From Bryobacterales bacterium (GTDB taxonomy: Bacteria; Acidobacteriota; Terriglobia; Bryobacterales; UBA6623): a DNA stretch of 64,000 nucleotides. Where the stretch lies: the NCBI GenBank assembly GCA_028819255.1, contig JAPPMB010000003.1, forward strand, positions 62,001-126,000, in the 5' to 3' direction. How positions within the stretch are numbered: position 1 is the first letter of the stretch; every line of letters starts with the position of its first letter. This document shows positions 37,246 to 45,589 of this stretch, one piece after another. The notes under the pieces are model-generated. The model saw only the letters and a list, made by a program, of their open reading frames with translations, ran no database searches and was not told the origin of the DNA. The position numbers were made by a program, and so were the translations under genes.

Positions 37246-37773
37246 TCAGGGTTTCGGCCGCGGATCCGGCACAAAGCCGTCCCGGTTCGGCATCTCCACC
37301 TTGGGCAGCGAGTCGCGGTCCATGACATCGTCTTCGCCGACGATCCCGTTGAGGTACAGAACGTAAGCTGTGACCGCATAGACCTGGTCGTCGGTCAGCG
37401 TGCCCGGCTCCTCGAACGGCATTGCGCGCCGAGTGTAGTCGAAGAGCGTCGTTGCGTAGGGCCAGTAGCTGCCAACGGTCTTAATCGGGGGTGCCTTCTT
37501 CAGATCCGCGGGTTTGCCGACTAGCGCTGCGTGGTCTCCTCCGACCCCGAGCTCGCCGTGGCATTCCTTGCAGCGGACCTCGTAGATCTGGCTGCCTTCG
37601 ACGGCTGACCCGCTCCCTTCGGGGAGTTCATCGCCTCCGGGGCCGATCGTGATGTCCCACGCCCGCACTTCGGCGGCCGTGACCTCCCGTCCCAGCCCGA
37701 GTTCCTGGCTCAAAAGCGGGTGTGTGACTAGGCCGATGAGCGCCATGCATGCACCGGAACTAAGCTTCCGCAT
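37246..37773 (-). CDS. soxD: SoxD-like c-type cytochrome subunit
   Basis: A 175-residue periplasmic cytochrome with a signal peptide (ACMALIGLVTHPLLS). A single haem site CKECH lies near residue 70, inside the EVRAWDITIGPGGDELPEGSGS ... EGSQIYEVRCKECHG pattern of SoxD / sulfite dehydrogenase cytochromes. Downstream GSYWPYATTLFDYTRRAMPF and VYAVTAYVLYLNGIV (distal Met ligand in RAMPF) are also SoxD-like, and the end is MPNRDGFVPDPRP. It passes electrons from the molybdenum subunit to soluble cytochrome c. Its start overlaps the soxC stop by 14 bases. Only one haem, where some SoxD proteins carry two. Confidence 0.88.
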   Translation of the reverse strand: MRKLSSGACMALIGLVTHPLLSQELGLGREVTAAEVRAWDITIGPGGDELPEGSGSAVEGSQIYEVRCKECHGELGVGGDHAALVGKPADLKKAPPIKTVGSYWPYATTLFDYTRRAMPFEEPGTLTDDQVYAVTAYVLYLNGIVGEDDVMDRDSLPKVEMPNRDGFVPDPRPKP

Positions 37774-38983
37774 TGGACACGCTCCCGTCCGCGGCGATCC
37801 GCCATCCCTTGATCCGGTTGCAGTGGTAGGCGGAGTAGCGTCCCCGCTGGGCGATCAGCTCCTGCCTCGTGGGCTGCACGTACCCGGTGTCGTCGCGGCA
37901 CCGCGAAAGCAGCACGCACTCGGAGCCGTCCCAGTTCCAGGGCAGGCGGAATCTCGTAAAGGCCCGAGAGTACACGGGCTGCTGCAGACTCGCCTCCGAC
38001 CAGTTCGCCCCACCATCCGTCGAGACTTCGACGGAAGTGATCTTTCCGCGGCCCGACCATGCCAGGCCCGTGACCTCGTGGTACCCGGGGCCGCCGATCG
38101 CATGGCCGCCCGACGGAGCAGTGATGACGGACTTGGCGTCCATCTCGAACGTGAAGATCCAGGCCTCGCCGTCCTCCATGAGTTCGGTGTACTTGGACGT
38201 CTCGTCCTTGGTGAACTGCGGCCCCTCGGTGAGCTTGATCCTGCGGAGCCACTTAACGTTGGTGTTGCCTTCCCATCCGGGCAGGACAAGCCGCACGGGG
38301 TAGCCCTGCTCCGGCCGCAGCGCCTCGCCATTCTGCCCGTAGGCGACGATCGCGTCGTCGAGCGCCTTCTCGATCATTACGCTGCGCTGCATCCGGCAGG
38401 CGTCGTCGCCCTCTGCGAGCAGCCATTTGGCCTCGGGCTTCACGCCCACCTCGTCCAGCAGGACCCGGAGCGGAACGCCGGTCCATTCGCTGCAGCTTGC
38501 CAGGCCGTGGCTGAGGCGCACCGTGGGGGCGCCCTTGGCGCTCCACTCCCCGCCGCTGTTGCCGGAGCACTCGACGAAGTGAACCCTCGACACGGAGGGC
38601 ATCCGCTTGAGGTCGGACAGCGTGAACATCATCGGCCGCTCGACAAGGCCGTGAATCAGGAGCTTGTGCGCGGTCGGATCGATGTCCGGGACGCCCGCGT
38701 GGTGCCGCTCGAAGTGGAGGGCGGACGGCGTAATGATCCCGTAGGTCTCGTCTAGCGGCGTTCTCGATGATGCGGCTTCCGGAGTTTGGGAGTCGCGCAC
38801 GCCTCGGGCAACCGTCTCGTGCGGACTCCGCTCGCCGTACCGCCGGACGGGTGCGCCGAGCAGACTGGGCGCAGTGGCCGCCTCGGGCGGAGTGGCGTCG
38901 GGCGCGCTGCAGGCAGTGAGCGCGGCGCCCGCGAATGCCCCAGCTCCAAGGAATGCGCGTCGGCTCGATTGCTTAGCGTCCAT
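37760..38983 (-). CDS. soxC: SoxC-like sulfite/sulfane dehydrogenase molybdenum subunit
   Basis: A 407-residue molybdopterin enzyme of the sulfite oxidase family with a Tat signal (SRRAFLGAGAFAGAALTAC). The Mo-coordinating cysteine is in HFVECSGNSGG near residue 137, followed by WTGVPLRVLLDEVGV, and the C-terminal dimerisation domain has VEVSTDGGANWSEASL. Family members are SoxC (needs SoxD for thiosulfate/sulfane oxidation) and related sulfite dehydrogenases. The overlapping soxD-like cytochrome supports a SoxCD-type heterodimer. No soxXYZAB genes are in the window, so its place in a complete pathway cannot be seen. Confidence 0.9.
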   Translation of the reverse strand: MDAKQSSRRAFLGAGAFAGAALTACSAPDATPPEAATAPSLLGAPVRRYGERSPHETVARGVRDSQTPEAASSRTPLDETYGIITPSALHFERHHAGVPDIDPTAHKLLIHGLVERPMMFTLSDLKRMPSVSRVHFVECSGNSGGEWSAKGAPTVRLSHGLASCSEWTGVPLRVLLDEVGVKPEAKWLLAEGDDACRMQRSVMIEKALDDAIVAYGQNGEALRPEQGYPVRLVLPGWEGNTNVKWLRRIKLTEGPQFTKDETSKYTELMEDGEAWIFTFEMDAKSVITAPSGGHAIGGPGYHEVTGLAWSGRGKITSVEVSTDGGANWSEASLQQPVYSRAFTRFRLPWNWDGSECVLLSRCRDDTGYVQPTRQELIAQRGRYSAYHCNRIKGWRIAADGSVSNAEA

Positions 38984-39197
38984 GCGTGGCTACATCGTAG
39001 CGCGGCCCGCGGACCGTCGGCGTTCGGAACATGGCGCGCCGCAGCTGAGCCATTGGCATCGACCAATTCCCGGGTCCGATGCGTGCACACGCCCTGTATC
39101 CGGGGACGCGGGGGAGCCTTGCATCGGTGCTCCGCCTCGCGACGTCTGGCTGCCGGCCGGAAGGCGGCGGGCCAAGGGCTACAATCGTGGAGTCTCG

Positions 39198-41024
39198 ATG
39201 CCCCGCCGACCTGCACTCCGTACCCCTGCATGGCTCGGCGCAGCCGCGTTGCTCGGATCCATGCTCGCCAGTGCTGGAACCCGACCGTATGTGATGGGGA
39301 CCCGGGGCGTGGTCGTCTCGGGGCACCACCAGGCCAGCGATGCCGGTCTGGACATGCTCAAGGCCGGCGGCAACGCAATCGACGCCGGAGTCGCGACGGT
39401 CTTTGCGCAGGCCGTCACTGAGTTCGACCGTTTCGGGATCGGCGGCGAGGTTCCCATCCTCATCTTCAGCGCCGAGCACGGCCGTGTCGTCGCGGTGAAC
39501 GGGCAGGGACAGGCGCCCCGCAAGGCCACCCCCGAGTGGTTTCGCGCAAACGGTCTGCACGCCATCCCGGGCGACTGTTTCCTGGCGGCGCCCGTGCCGG
39601 CCGTTGTGGGTTCGCTCATCCTTGCGCTCGAGGAATTCGGGACTATGTCGCTGGGCGAGGTCCTCGCCCCCGCAATTCGCCTGGCCGAGGAGGGATACGC
39701 GGTCTTTCCCACCTACCTCCAGAACCTCACCAGGGTGGCAGGACGCATGCGGTCGGAATGGCCGTCGTCGGCCAGGATCTTCCTTCCGGGCGGCAAGCCG
39801 CCGGAAGTCGGGGACGTGCTGGTCCAGACGGATCTTGCCCGCATGTTCAGGCGCCTCGTCGCGGCCGAGGAGGCAGCGGCGGCAAGCGGCCGTACAGCAG
39901 GCCTTCGTGCCGCCAACGATTTGTTTTACAAGGGGCGGATCGCCGAGGAGATCATCGCGTTCCAGAAGGGATTCCGCTGCACCGACGGCAACGGCTTCAC
40001 GTCTGCCGGCCTCATGGAGATGGAGGATTTCTCGGCGTTCAGACCGCAGGTCGAGGAGCCGGCGCACACGTCGTACCGCGGCATCGACGTCTACAAGGTG
40101 GGCTTCTGGTCCCAAGGGCCCGTGCTGCTGCAGTCCCTGAACATCGTCGAGGGCTTCGACGTCCGGTCCCTGGGCCACAACACCGCGCCATATCTCCACA
40201 TACTCGCCGAGGCCATGAAGCTGGCCTTTGCCGATCGCGAGTGGTACTACGCCGATCCGGATTTCGTCGGCGTTCCGGAGCACGGACTGCTGTCCAAGAC
40301 CTATGCGGCCGAGCGGCGGCGGCTGATCGACCTTGGGGTTCCTTCCCTGCAGTTGCGTCCCGGGAATCCCTATCCATTCCAGGGCGACGCCCTGGCCCAC
40401 GCACCGATACCCGAGACGGTGCCATTCCGCCCCGACCCGCCCGGCACGACCGGCACGCGCGTCGCTGACGCGGCCGGGAACATCTTCTCCGCGACTCCCA
40501 GCGGCGGCTGGTTCACCGCTTCTCCGATCATCGAAGGCCTCGGGTTCGTCCTCGGCACGCGATGCCAGAGTTTCTTCCTCGACGACCAGGCCTCCAACCG
40601 GCTCGAGCCCGGCAAGCGCCCGCGGACGACACTCACGCCGACGCTCGCGATGAAGGACGGCAAGCCGTACATGGCATGGGGAACCCCAGGAGGCGATGCG
40701 CAGGACCAGGTCAACCTGCAGTTCCTGCTCAACGTCGTGGAGTTCGGCATGGACATCCAGACGGCCCTGGATGCCCCGCTGATGCAGATTCTCGATTTCC
40801 CTCCTTCGTTCTTTCCGCGCGAGATCCATCCGGGGGTGATGCGGGTCGAGTCCCGGATGTCCGCGGAAACGATCGAGGGTCTGGAGGCGATGGGGCATCG
40901 GGTCCGGCCGTCCGGAGACTGGTCGATCGGCGACGCCACGGCCCTGATGGTGGATCACGAGCGGGGAGTGCTTTACGGAGCCGCCGGTCCGCGGCGCGAC
41001 AAGTCCTACGCCCTGGCGTGGTAG
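39198..41024 (+). CDS. ggt: Gamma-glutamyltransferase family protein
   Basis: A 608-residue Ntn-hydrolase precursor with a signal-like start (PAWLGAAALLGSMLASAG). The large-subunit motifs GHHQASDAGLDMLKAGGNAIDAGVA and GGEVPILIFSA are typical. The small subunit should begin at Thr417 in GTTGTRVADAAGN: Thr-Thr is kept, but the usual His of TTH is Gly. Later GGDAQDQVNLQFLLNVVEFGMDIQ and PRREIHPG-like ends follow the family. GGT cleaves gamma-glutamyl bonds, for example of glutathione, in the periplasm. Divergent from the soxCD pair, with 214 bases between starts. Start ATG at 39198 chosen to match the signal peptide. Confidence 0.85.
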   Translation: MPRRPALRTPAWLGAAALLGSMLASAGTRPYVMGTRGVVVSGHHQASDAGLDMLKAGGNAIDAGVATVFAQAVTEFDRFGIGGEVPILIFSAEHGRVVAVNGQGQAPRKATPEWFRANGLHAIPGDCFLAAPVPAVVGSLILALEEFGTMSLGEVLAPAIRLAEEGYAVFPTYLQNLTRVAGRMRSEWPSSARIFLPGGKPPEVGDVLVQTDLARMFRRLVAAEEAAAASGRTAGLRAANDLFYKGRIAEEIIAFQKGFRCTDGNGFTSAGLMEMEDFSAFRPQVEEPAHTSYRGIDVYKVGFWSQGPVLLQSLNIVEGFDVRSLGHNTAPYLHILAEAMKLAFADREWYYADPDFVGVPEHGLLSKTYAAERRRLIDLGVPSLQLRPGNPYPFQGDALAHAPIPETVPFRPDPPGTTGTRVADAAGNIFSATPSGGWFTASPIIEGLGFVLGTRCQSFFLDDQASNRLEPGKRPRTTLTPTLAMKDGKPYMAWGTPGGDAQDQVNLQFLLNVVEFGMDIQTALDAPLMQILDFPPSFFPREIHPGVMRVESRMSAETIEGLEAMGHRVRPSGDWSIGDATALMVDHERGVLYGAAGPRRDKSYALAW

Positions 41025-41044
41025 ACCGCCGCCCCGCCGGGGGT

Positions 41045-41096
41045 GGATTCCGACCTGGAACGCACGGCTTCCCGGGCGCCGAAAGGCCCGGAATCC
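41045..41096 (+). other. Overlapping alternative hairpins upstream of proS
   Basis: GGATTCCG (41045-41052) is perfectly complementary to CGGAATCC (41089-41096). Inside it, CCGGGC (41072-41077) pairs with GCCCGG (41086-41091), sharing bases 41089-41091, so the two stems exclude each other. The end of ggt lies at 41024 and proS starts at 41160. There is no following T-run, so a simple rho-independent terminator is not supported. Confidence 0.35.
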
Positions 41097-41159
41097 GCGG
41101 TGCTAGGATGAGACTTCGGGGGTGCCCGCGGCCGTCCGGCTGTCCCCGGAATCCTCCCA

Positions 41160-42896
41160 ATGCGCTGGAGCCGCCTCCACATCCCCACCTTGCGCGACGA
41201 TCCGGCGGAAGCCGAGGTCGTGAGCCACAAGCTGCTGCTGCGGGCGGGGTACGTGCGGCAGCTGTCCGCCGGACTGTACTGCTACCTGTATCTGGCCAAG
41301 CGCTCCCTGCACAAGGTCGAGCAGATCGTTCGGGAGGAAATGGACAGGATCGGGGCGCAGGAGATCTACACGCCGGAACTTCATCCCGCCGAGATCTGGA
41401 AGGAAAGCGGCCGCTGGGATGCGATCGGCGGGGACATGTTCCGGCTCAAGGACCGCTGGGGCAGGGAGCACTGCCTGGGCATGACCGAGGAGGAGGTCGT
41501 CACGTTCATCGCGCGCGGCGAGCTGCGCAGCTACAAGCAGCTGCCGCAGATCTGGTACCAGATCCAGGCCAAGTTTCGCGATGAGCCGCGCCCGAAGTCC
41601 GGACTGATGCGAGTGCGGCGGTTCACGATGAAGGACTCCTACACCTTCGACATGGACAAGGCCGGGCTTGACGCCGCATACGACAGGCATCATGCCGCGT
41701 ACTGCCGGATCTTCGATCGCTGCGGGCTGCAGTATCTGCCCGTCGAGGCGCACTCAGGCCCCATGGGCGGAAGCGAGTCGTGCGAGTTCATGGTGCCCTC
41801 GCCCGCCGGCGAGGACTGGATCGTCGAGTGTCCGGAGTCCGGGTACCGAGCCAACCTCGAGAAGGCCGTGACGGAGCCGCGGCCGCCCGAAGCGCCCGAC
41901 CCGTGCGGTGACGCCGGTCCGGAGGAGTTCCCGACGCCCGGCAGGAAGACGATCGAGGAGGTTGCCGCGTTCGACGGCCAGCCCGCCTCGTCGCACATCA
42001 AGTCCCTGCTGATGGTCGCCGGGAACCGTCCGCTGATGGTGCTGCTCCGCGGTGACGACCAGCTCAACGAGCTGAAGCTGGCCCAGCGGCTGGAGGGCGA
42101 GCTCGCGCGACCGGCGCATCCGGAGGAGATCAGGGGCTGCCTTGGCGCCGGCGCGGGCTACATAGGTCCGGTGGGGGCCGACGGGCTCGAACTGCTCGCC
42201 GACTCGGCGCTCGAGGGGCGCCGCAACATGGTGGCAGGCGCGAACAAGGACGGATTCCATCTCCGTGGCGTCACACCGGGGCGGGACTTCACGGCCGGCT
42301 ATTCGGACCTGCGCGAGGCTCGCGAGGGCGACAGCGATGTCGAGTCCGGATCACCCGTCAGGTGTCGCAAGGCCATTGAGGTGGGCCATATCTTCAAGCT
42401 TGGCGACAAGTACTCGAAATCCATGGGACTTTCCGTGCTCAACGAGCAGGGCAGGTCCGTAACGCCGGTCATGGGATCGTACGGCATCGGGATCGAGCGC
42501 ATCCTGACCGGCGCGATCGAGCAGGGTCATGACGAGGCCGGCATGGCCCTGCCCGCCTCCATTGCGCCGTTCGAGGCGGTGGTGACGCCGGTGAACGTCA
42601 AGAACGATGCCCAGAGGAAAGTTGCCGAGGTGCTGTACGATCAGATGGGGCGGCTTGGCGTGGACGTGCTTCTCGATGACCGTTACGAGCGGGCCGGGGT
42701 CAAGTTCAAGGACGCCGACCTGATCGGGATACCGTATCGGGTGACCGTTGGCCGCAGAGTTTCAGACGGCCTGGTCGAGCTCTCCGAACGCAAGACAAAA
42801 AGGTCAGAAAATGTTACGATCGGGAAACTGGCCGCGATGCTGAAGCGACGCATTGCGGACGCGATGCCCAAGGCGGGGGCGGGAGGTTCTGCGTGA
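41160..42896 (+). CDS. proS: Prolyl-tRNA synthetase, bacterial type with editing insert
   Basis: A 578-residue class II synthetase. Motif 1 region (SAGLYCYLYLAKRSLHKVEQIVREEM), motif 2 (KFRDEPRPKSGLMRVRRFTMKDSYTFD) and motif 3 (GSYGIGIERILTGAIEQ) are all present, followed by the anticodon-binding domain (VTPVNVKNDAQRK, DDRYERAGVKFKDADLIGIPYRV). Between motifs 2 and 3 is the INS editing domain (residues about 230-395; EEVAAFDGQPASSHIKSLLM, GDDQLNELKL), so it can clear mis-acylated Ala-tRNA(Pro). Length and order equal standard bacterial ProS. Confidence 0.96.
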   Translation: MRWSRLHIPTLRDDPAEAEVVSHKLLLRAGYVRQLSAGLYCYLYLAKRSLHKVEQIVREEMDRIGAQEIYTPELHPAEIWKESGRWDAIGGDMFRLKDRWGREHCLGMTEEEVVTFIARGELRSYKQLPQIWYQIQAKFRDEPRPKSGLMRVRRFTMKDSYTFDMDKAGLDAAYDRHHAAYCRIFDRCGLQYLPVEAHSGPMGGSESCEFMVPSPAGEDWIVECPESGYRANLEKAVTEPRPPEAPDPCGDAGPEEFPTPGRKTIEEVAAFDGQPASSHIKSLLMVAGNRPLMVLLRGDDQLNELKLAQRLEGELARPAHPEEIRGCLGAGAGYIGPVGADGLELLADSALEGRRNMVAGANKDGFHLRGVTPGRDFTAGYSDLREAREGDSDVESGSPVRCRKAIEVGHIFKLGDKYSKSMGLSVLNEQGRSVTPVMGSYGIGIERILTGAIEQGHDEAGMALPASIAPFEAVVTPVNVKNDAQRKVAEVLYDQMGRLGVDVLLDDRYERAGVKFKDADLIGIPYRVTVGRRVSDGLVELSERKTKRSENVTIGKLAAMLKRRIADAMPKAGAGGSA

Positions 42897-42936
42897 CCCG
42901 AGGCCGGGCCGGGAGCCTCTTGGCGGAGATGGTCAG

Positions 42937-45495
42937 ATGAGTGCCGGAGCAAGGAGTCGACGCCCGTCCGGCCGCGAGCGCGGCCGGAGGCTGCGCCTGC
43001 GATTCGGCCCGCTGGTGCGGGTGGCGCACTTCCTGCAGACCCCGCTCGGCGTGACCTTGCTGGCCGTGCTCCTGATCGGCTCCGCCGTGGGCGGTGTCGT
43101 CTTCAACCACTACTACTGGGAGTTCCGGAAGATCATCGACCTGCGCCTCGAAGGCGGCGCGTTTGACCGGACCGCAAGATTCCTCGCGGTCCCCAGGGTC
43201 ATTTCGGAGGGGGATCCGGCTTCCGTAGCCGCGATTGCAAGGAATCTCCGGTCTGCGGGATACACGCAGGACCGCGACAACCAGGTCGGCTGGTACGAGG
43301 TTTCCGGCGAGAAGATCGATGTCCATCCCGGCACGCTGTCCCACTTTGCCCCGGTGCCTGCCCGGATCCATGTCGCCGAGGGGCGTGTCGAGAGCATCGT
43401 TGAGCTCGATTCGCACAGCTATCTGAACGCGTACAAGACCGAGCCCGAGCTGATCACGAACCTGTTCGACCGGGAGCGCACGAAGCGCCGCCTGTTCAAG
43501 TACGGGGACTATCCGCAGCACCTCATCGACGCGGTCATCGCCATCGAGGACCACCGGTTCTACTCGCACGGGGGAATCGACTTCATCCGCACGACGCGGG
43601 CAGCCGCAGACGGCCTGCTGCAGTGGAAGAAGCCCCGAGGAACTTCGACGCTTACGCAGCAGCTGGCCCGCAACTTTTTCCTCACCCGGGAGAGCACCTG
43701 GAGCCGGAAGCTGGCCGAGGCGATGATCGCGCTTCAGCTCGAAGGACGCCTCACCAAGGAGCAGATCTTCGAGAACTACTCCAACCAGATCTTCATGGGT
43801 CGCTTGGGCAGCTTCAACGTCCACGGCTTCGGCGAGGCGGCCCGGGGGTTCTTCGACAAGGACGTCAGAGATGTGACGCTCACCGAGGCGGCCATGCTCG
43901 CCGGACTGCCCCAGGGGCCGAGCTACCTGAATCCCTATCGCTACCCGGACCGCACGAAGCACCGTCGCAACCAGGTCCTCGATGCAATGCTGCGCGAGGG
44001 CTTCATCGATCAGGAGGAGCACGCCGCCGCTGCGGCAGAACCCATCGTGCTCTCACAGGGCCACATGGAGTCGCGCGATGCGCCGTACTACATCGATCTG
44101 GTGAACAAGAGCCTGCAGGAGCACTTCGACACCGATGACCTGGTGAAAAAGAACTACTGGGTGTACACGACGCTCGACAAGCAGCTGCAGGAGTTCGCGG
44201 TCGAGGCCGTTCGCGAGGGCATGAAGCTCGTGGACGAAAGGATTTCAAAGCAGCGCCGATTCCGCGGCATGCAGCCGCCCTTGGCCCAGGCTGCGCTGGT
44301 GGCGATCGATTCGCGCACCGGCGAAGTGAAGGCGATCGTGGGCGGGCGCGACTACGGCGGCAGCCAGCTCAACCGCGCGCTGGCTAGGCGGCAGCCCGGA
44401 TCCACGTTTAAGCCGTTCGTCTTCGCCGCCGCCATCGACACGGCGCTGGACCGCGAGCGGGACTCGATCATCCGCCGCGGGTACGGCACCTCGCTTCCCG
44501 CCTACGCGAGGGTTGCCTACGATTCTCCTCCGGCAATCCTGACGGCGAGCACCATCGTGAACGACGAGCCGACGGTCTTCGAGTTCGATGAGACCCAGCC
44601 GCCGTATAAGCCCTCGAATCACAAGGACAAGTTCTTCGGACGGATCAGCCTGCGATTCGCGCTGATGAAGTCGGTCAATGTCGCCACGGTCAAGGCCGGC
44701 CAGATGGCCGGCTACCGGCGCGTCGCCGATCTGGCCGAGCGTGCCGGCATGGGGCAGGACATCCTTCCGGTCCCGTCGCTGATGCTGGGCGCCTACGAGG
44801 TCACGCCTCTCGACATCGCGGCGGCGTACACGGCCTTTGTGAACGACGGAGTCCGGGTGGAGCCTCACTTCGTCCGCTACGTGCGCAACGACCGGGGCGA
44901 GACGCTCTTCGAGTCCCGGCCCGAGAGGCGCGAAGTGATGGACACGCGCGTCGCGTACATCCTCACACACATGATGCAGGACGTCATCCGGCACGGCTCA
45001 GGGATTCGCGCCCGCTTCACGTATGGCATCACCGATGCCGCCGGGAAGACCGGCACGGACGACGACGGGTGGTTCGCAGGCTTCACCAACAACCTGGTCT
45101 GCGCCGTCTGGGTAGGATTCGACGACAACACCGACATCGCCCTGGAAGGCGCGCATTCGGCCCTTCCGATCTGGGCGATGTTCATGAAGAAGGCCCATGA
45201 ACTTGCCATCTACGCCAATCCGGGACCGTTCGAGGCTCCCGAGGGGGTTGTGCGCCTTCCCGTGCACCCGGTCCAGTTCATGCTCGCCGAGAACTACTGC
45301 ACGAACTGCCGTGAGGAGGTCTACATCGCCGGAACGCAGCCGGCGTCCCAGAATCTGGACGGCTACCTGCTGGACCGCAGGCGGGAGGCGGAGAGACTGG
45401 ATCGCGCGGAGAACGCCCCTCCCAGGCCGGGCTTCTTCAGGCGCATCTTCGGGACCAACGGCGGAGACCAGCGAGCATCGATCGCCCCGGAGTGA
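42937..45495 (+). CDS. Class A penicillin-binding protein with UB2H-like domain (PBP1b-like)
   Basis: An 852-residue bifunctional peptidoglycan synthase. A cytoplasmic basic tail precedes one transmembrane segment (TLLAVLLIGSAVGGVVF, about residues 40-56). Residues ~80-160 resemble the UB2H domain of E. coli PBP1b, then glycosyltransferase 51 with catalytic Glu204 (AIEDHRFYSHGG) and TLTQQLARNFFL. The transpeptidase has Ser in GSTFKP near 488, SVN near 578 and KTGT near 704. ATG at 42937, GGAG ribosome site. A short basic tail follows. It overlaps no neighbour and is 40 bases after proS. Confidence 0.94.
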   Translation: MSAGARSRRPSGRERGRRLRLRFGPLVRVAHFLQTPLGVTLLAVLLIGSAVGGVVFNHYYWEFRKIIDLRLEGGAFDRTARFLAVPRVISEGDPASVAAIARNLRSAGYTQDRDNQVGWYEVSGEKIDVHPGTLSHFAPVPARIHVAEGRVESIVELDSHSYLNAYKTEPELITNLFDRERTKRRLFKYGDYPQHLIDAVIAIEDHRFYSHGGIDFIRTTRAAADGLLQWKKPRGTSTLTQQLARNFFLTRESTWSRKLAEAMIALQLEGRLTKEQIFENYSNQIFMGRLGSFNVHGFGEAARGFFDKDVRDVTLTEAAMLAGLPQGPSYLNPYRYPDRTKHRRNQVLDAMLREGFIDQEEHAAAAAEPIVLSQGHMESRDAPYYIDLVNKSLQEHFDTDDLVKKNYWVYTTLDKQLQEFAVEAVREGMKLVDERISKQRRFRGMQPPLAQAALVAIDSRTGEVKAIVGGRDYGGSQLNRALARRQPGSTFKPFVFAAAIDTALDRERDSIIRRGYGTSLPAYARVAYDSPPAILTASTIVNDEPTVFEFDETQPPYKPSNHKDKFFGRISLRFALMKSVNVATVKAGQMAGYRRVADLAERAGMGQDILPVPSLMLGAYEVTPLDIAAAYTAFVNDGVRVEPHFVRYVRNDRGETLFESRPERREVMDTRVAYILTHMMQDVIRHGSGIRARFTYGITDAAGKTGTDDDGWFAGFTNNLVCAVWVGFDDNTDIALEGAHSALPIWAMFMKKAHELAIYANPGPFEAPEGVVRLPVHPVQFMLAENYCTNCREEVYIAGTQPASQNLDGYLLDRRREAERLDRAENAPPRPGFFRRIFGTNGGDQRASIAPE

Positions 45496-45589
45496 CGCGC
45501 GACGGATCGAGCCCGCCGGCCCGCCGTCGCCAACGTGATCCGAGGCAAGGCACGGCGCCCGCGCCGCTGCAGCCGCGCTCAATCGGAAG

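Noticed and set aside
38874-39197. Upstream extension of the gamma-glutamyltransferase frame
   Set aside because: It runs through the divergent soxC start and has no signal peptide; the ATG at 39198 begins the proper precursor.
42853-42936. Earlier start for the penicillin-binding protein
   Set aside because: The frame is open but lies in the proS 3' end; the ATG at 42937 has a GGAG ribosome site and gives the expected short cytoplasmic tail.
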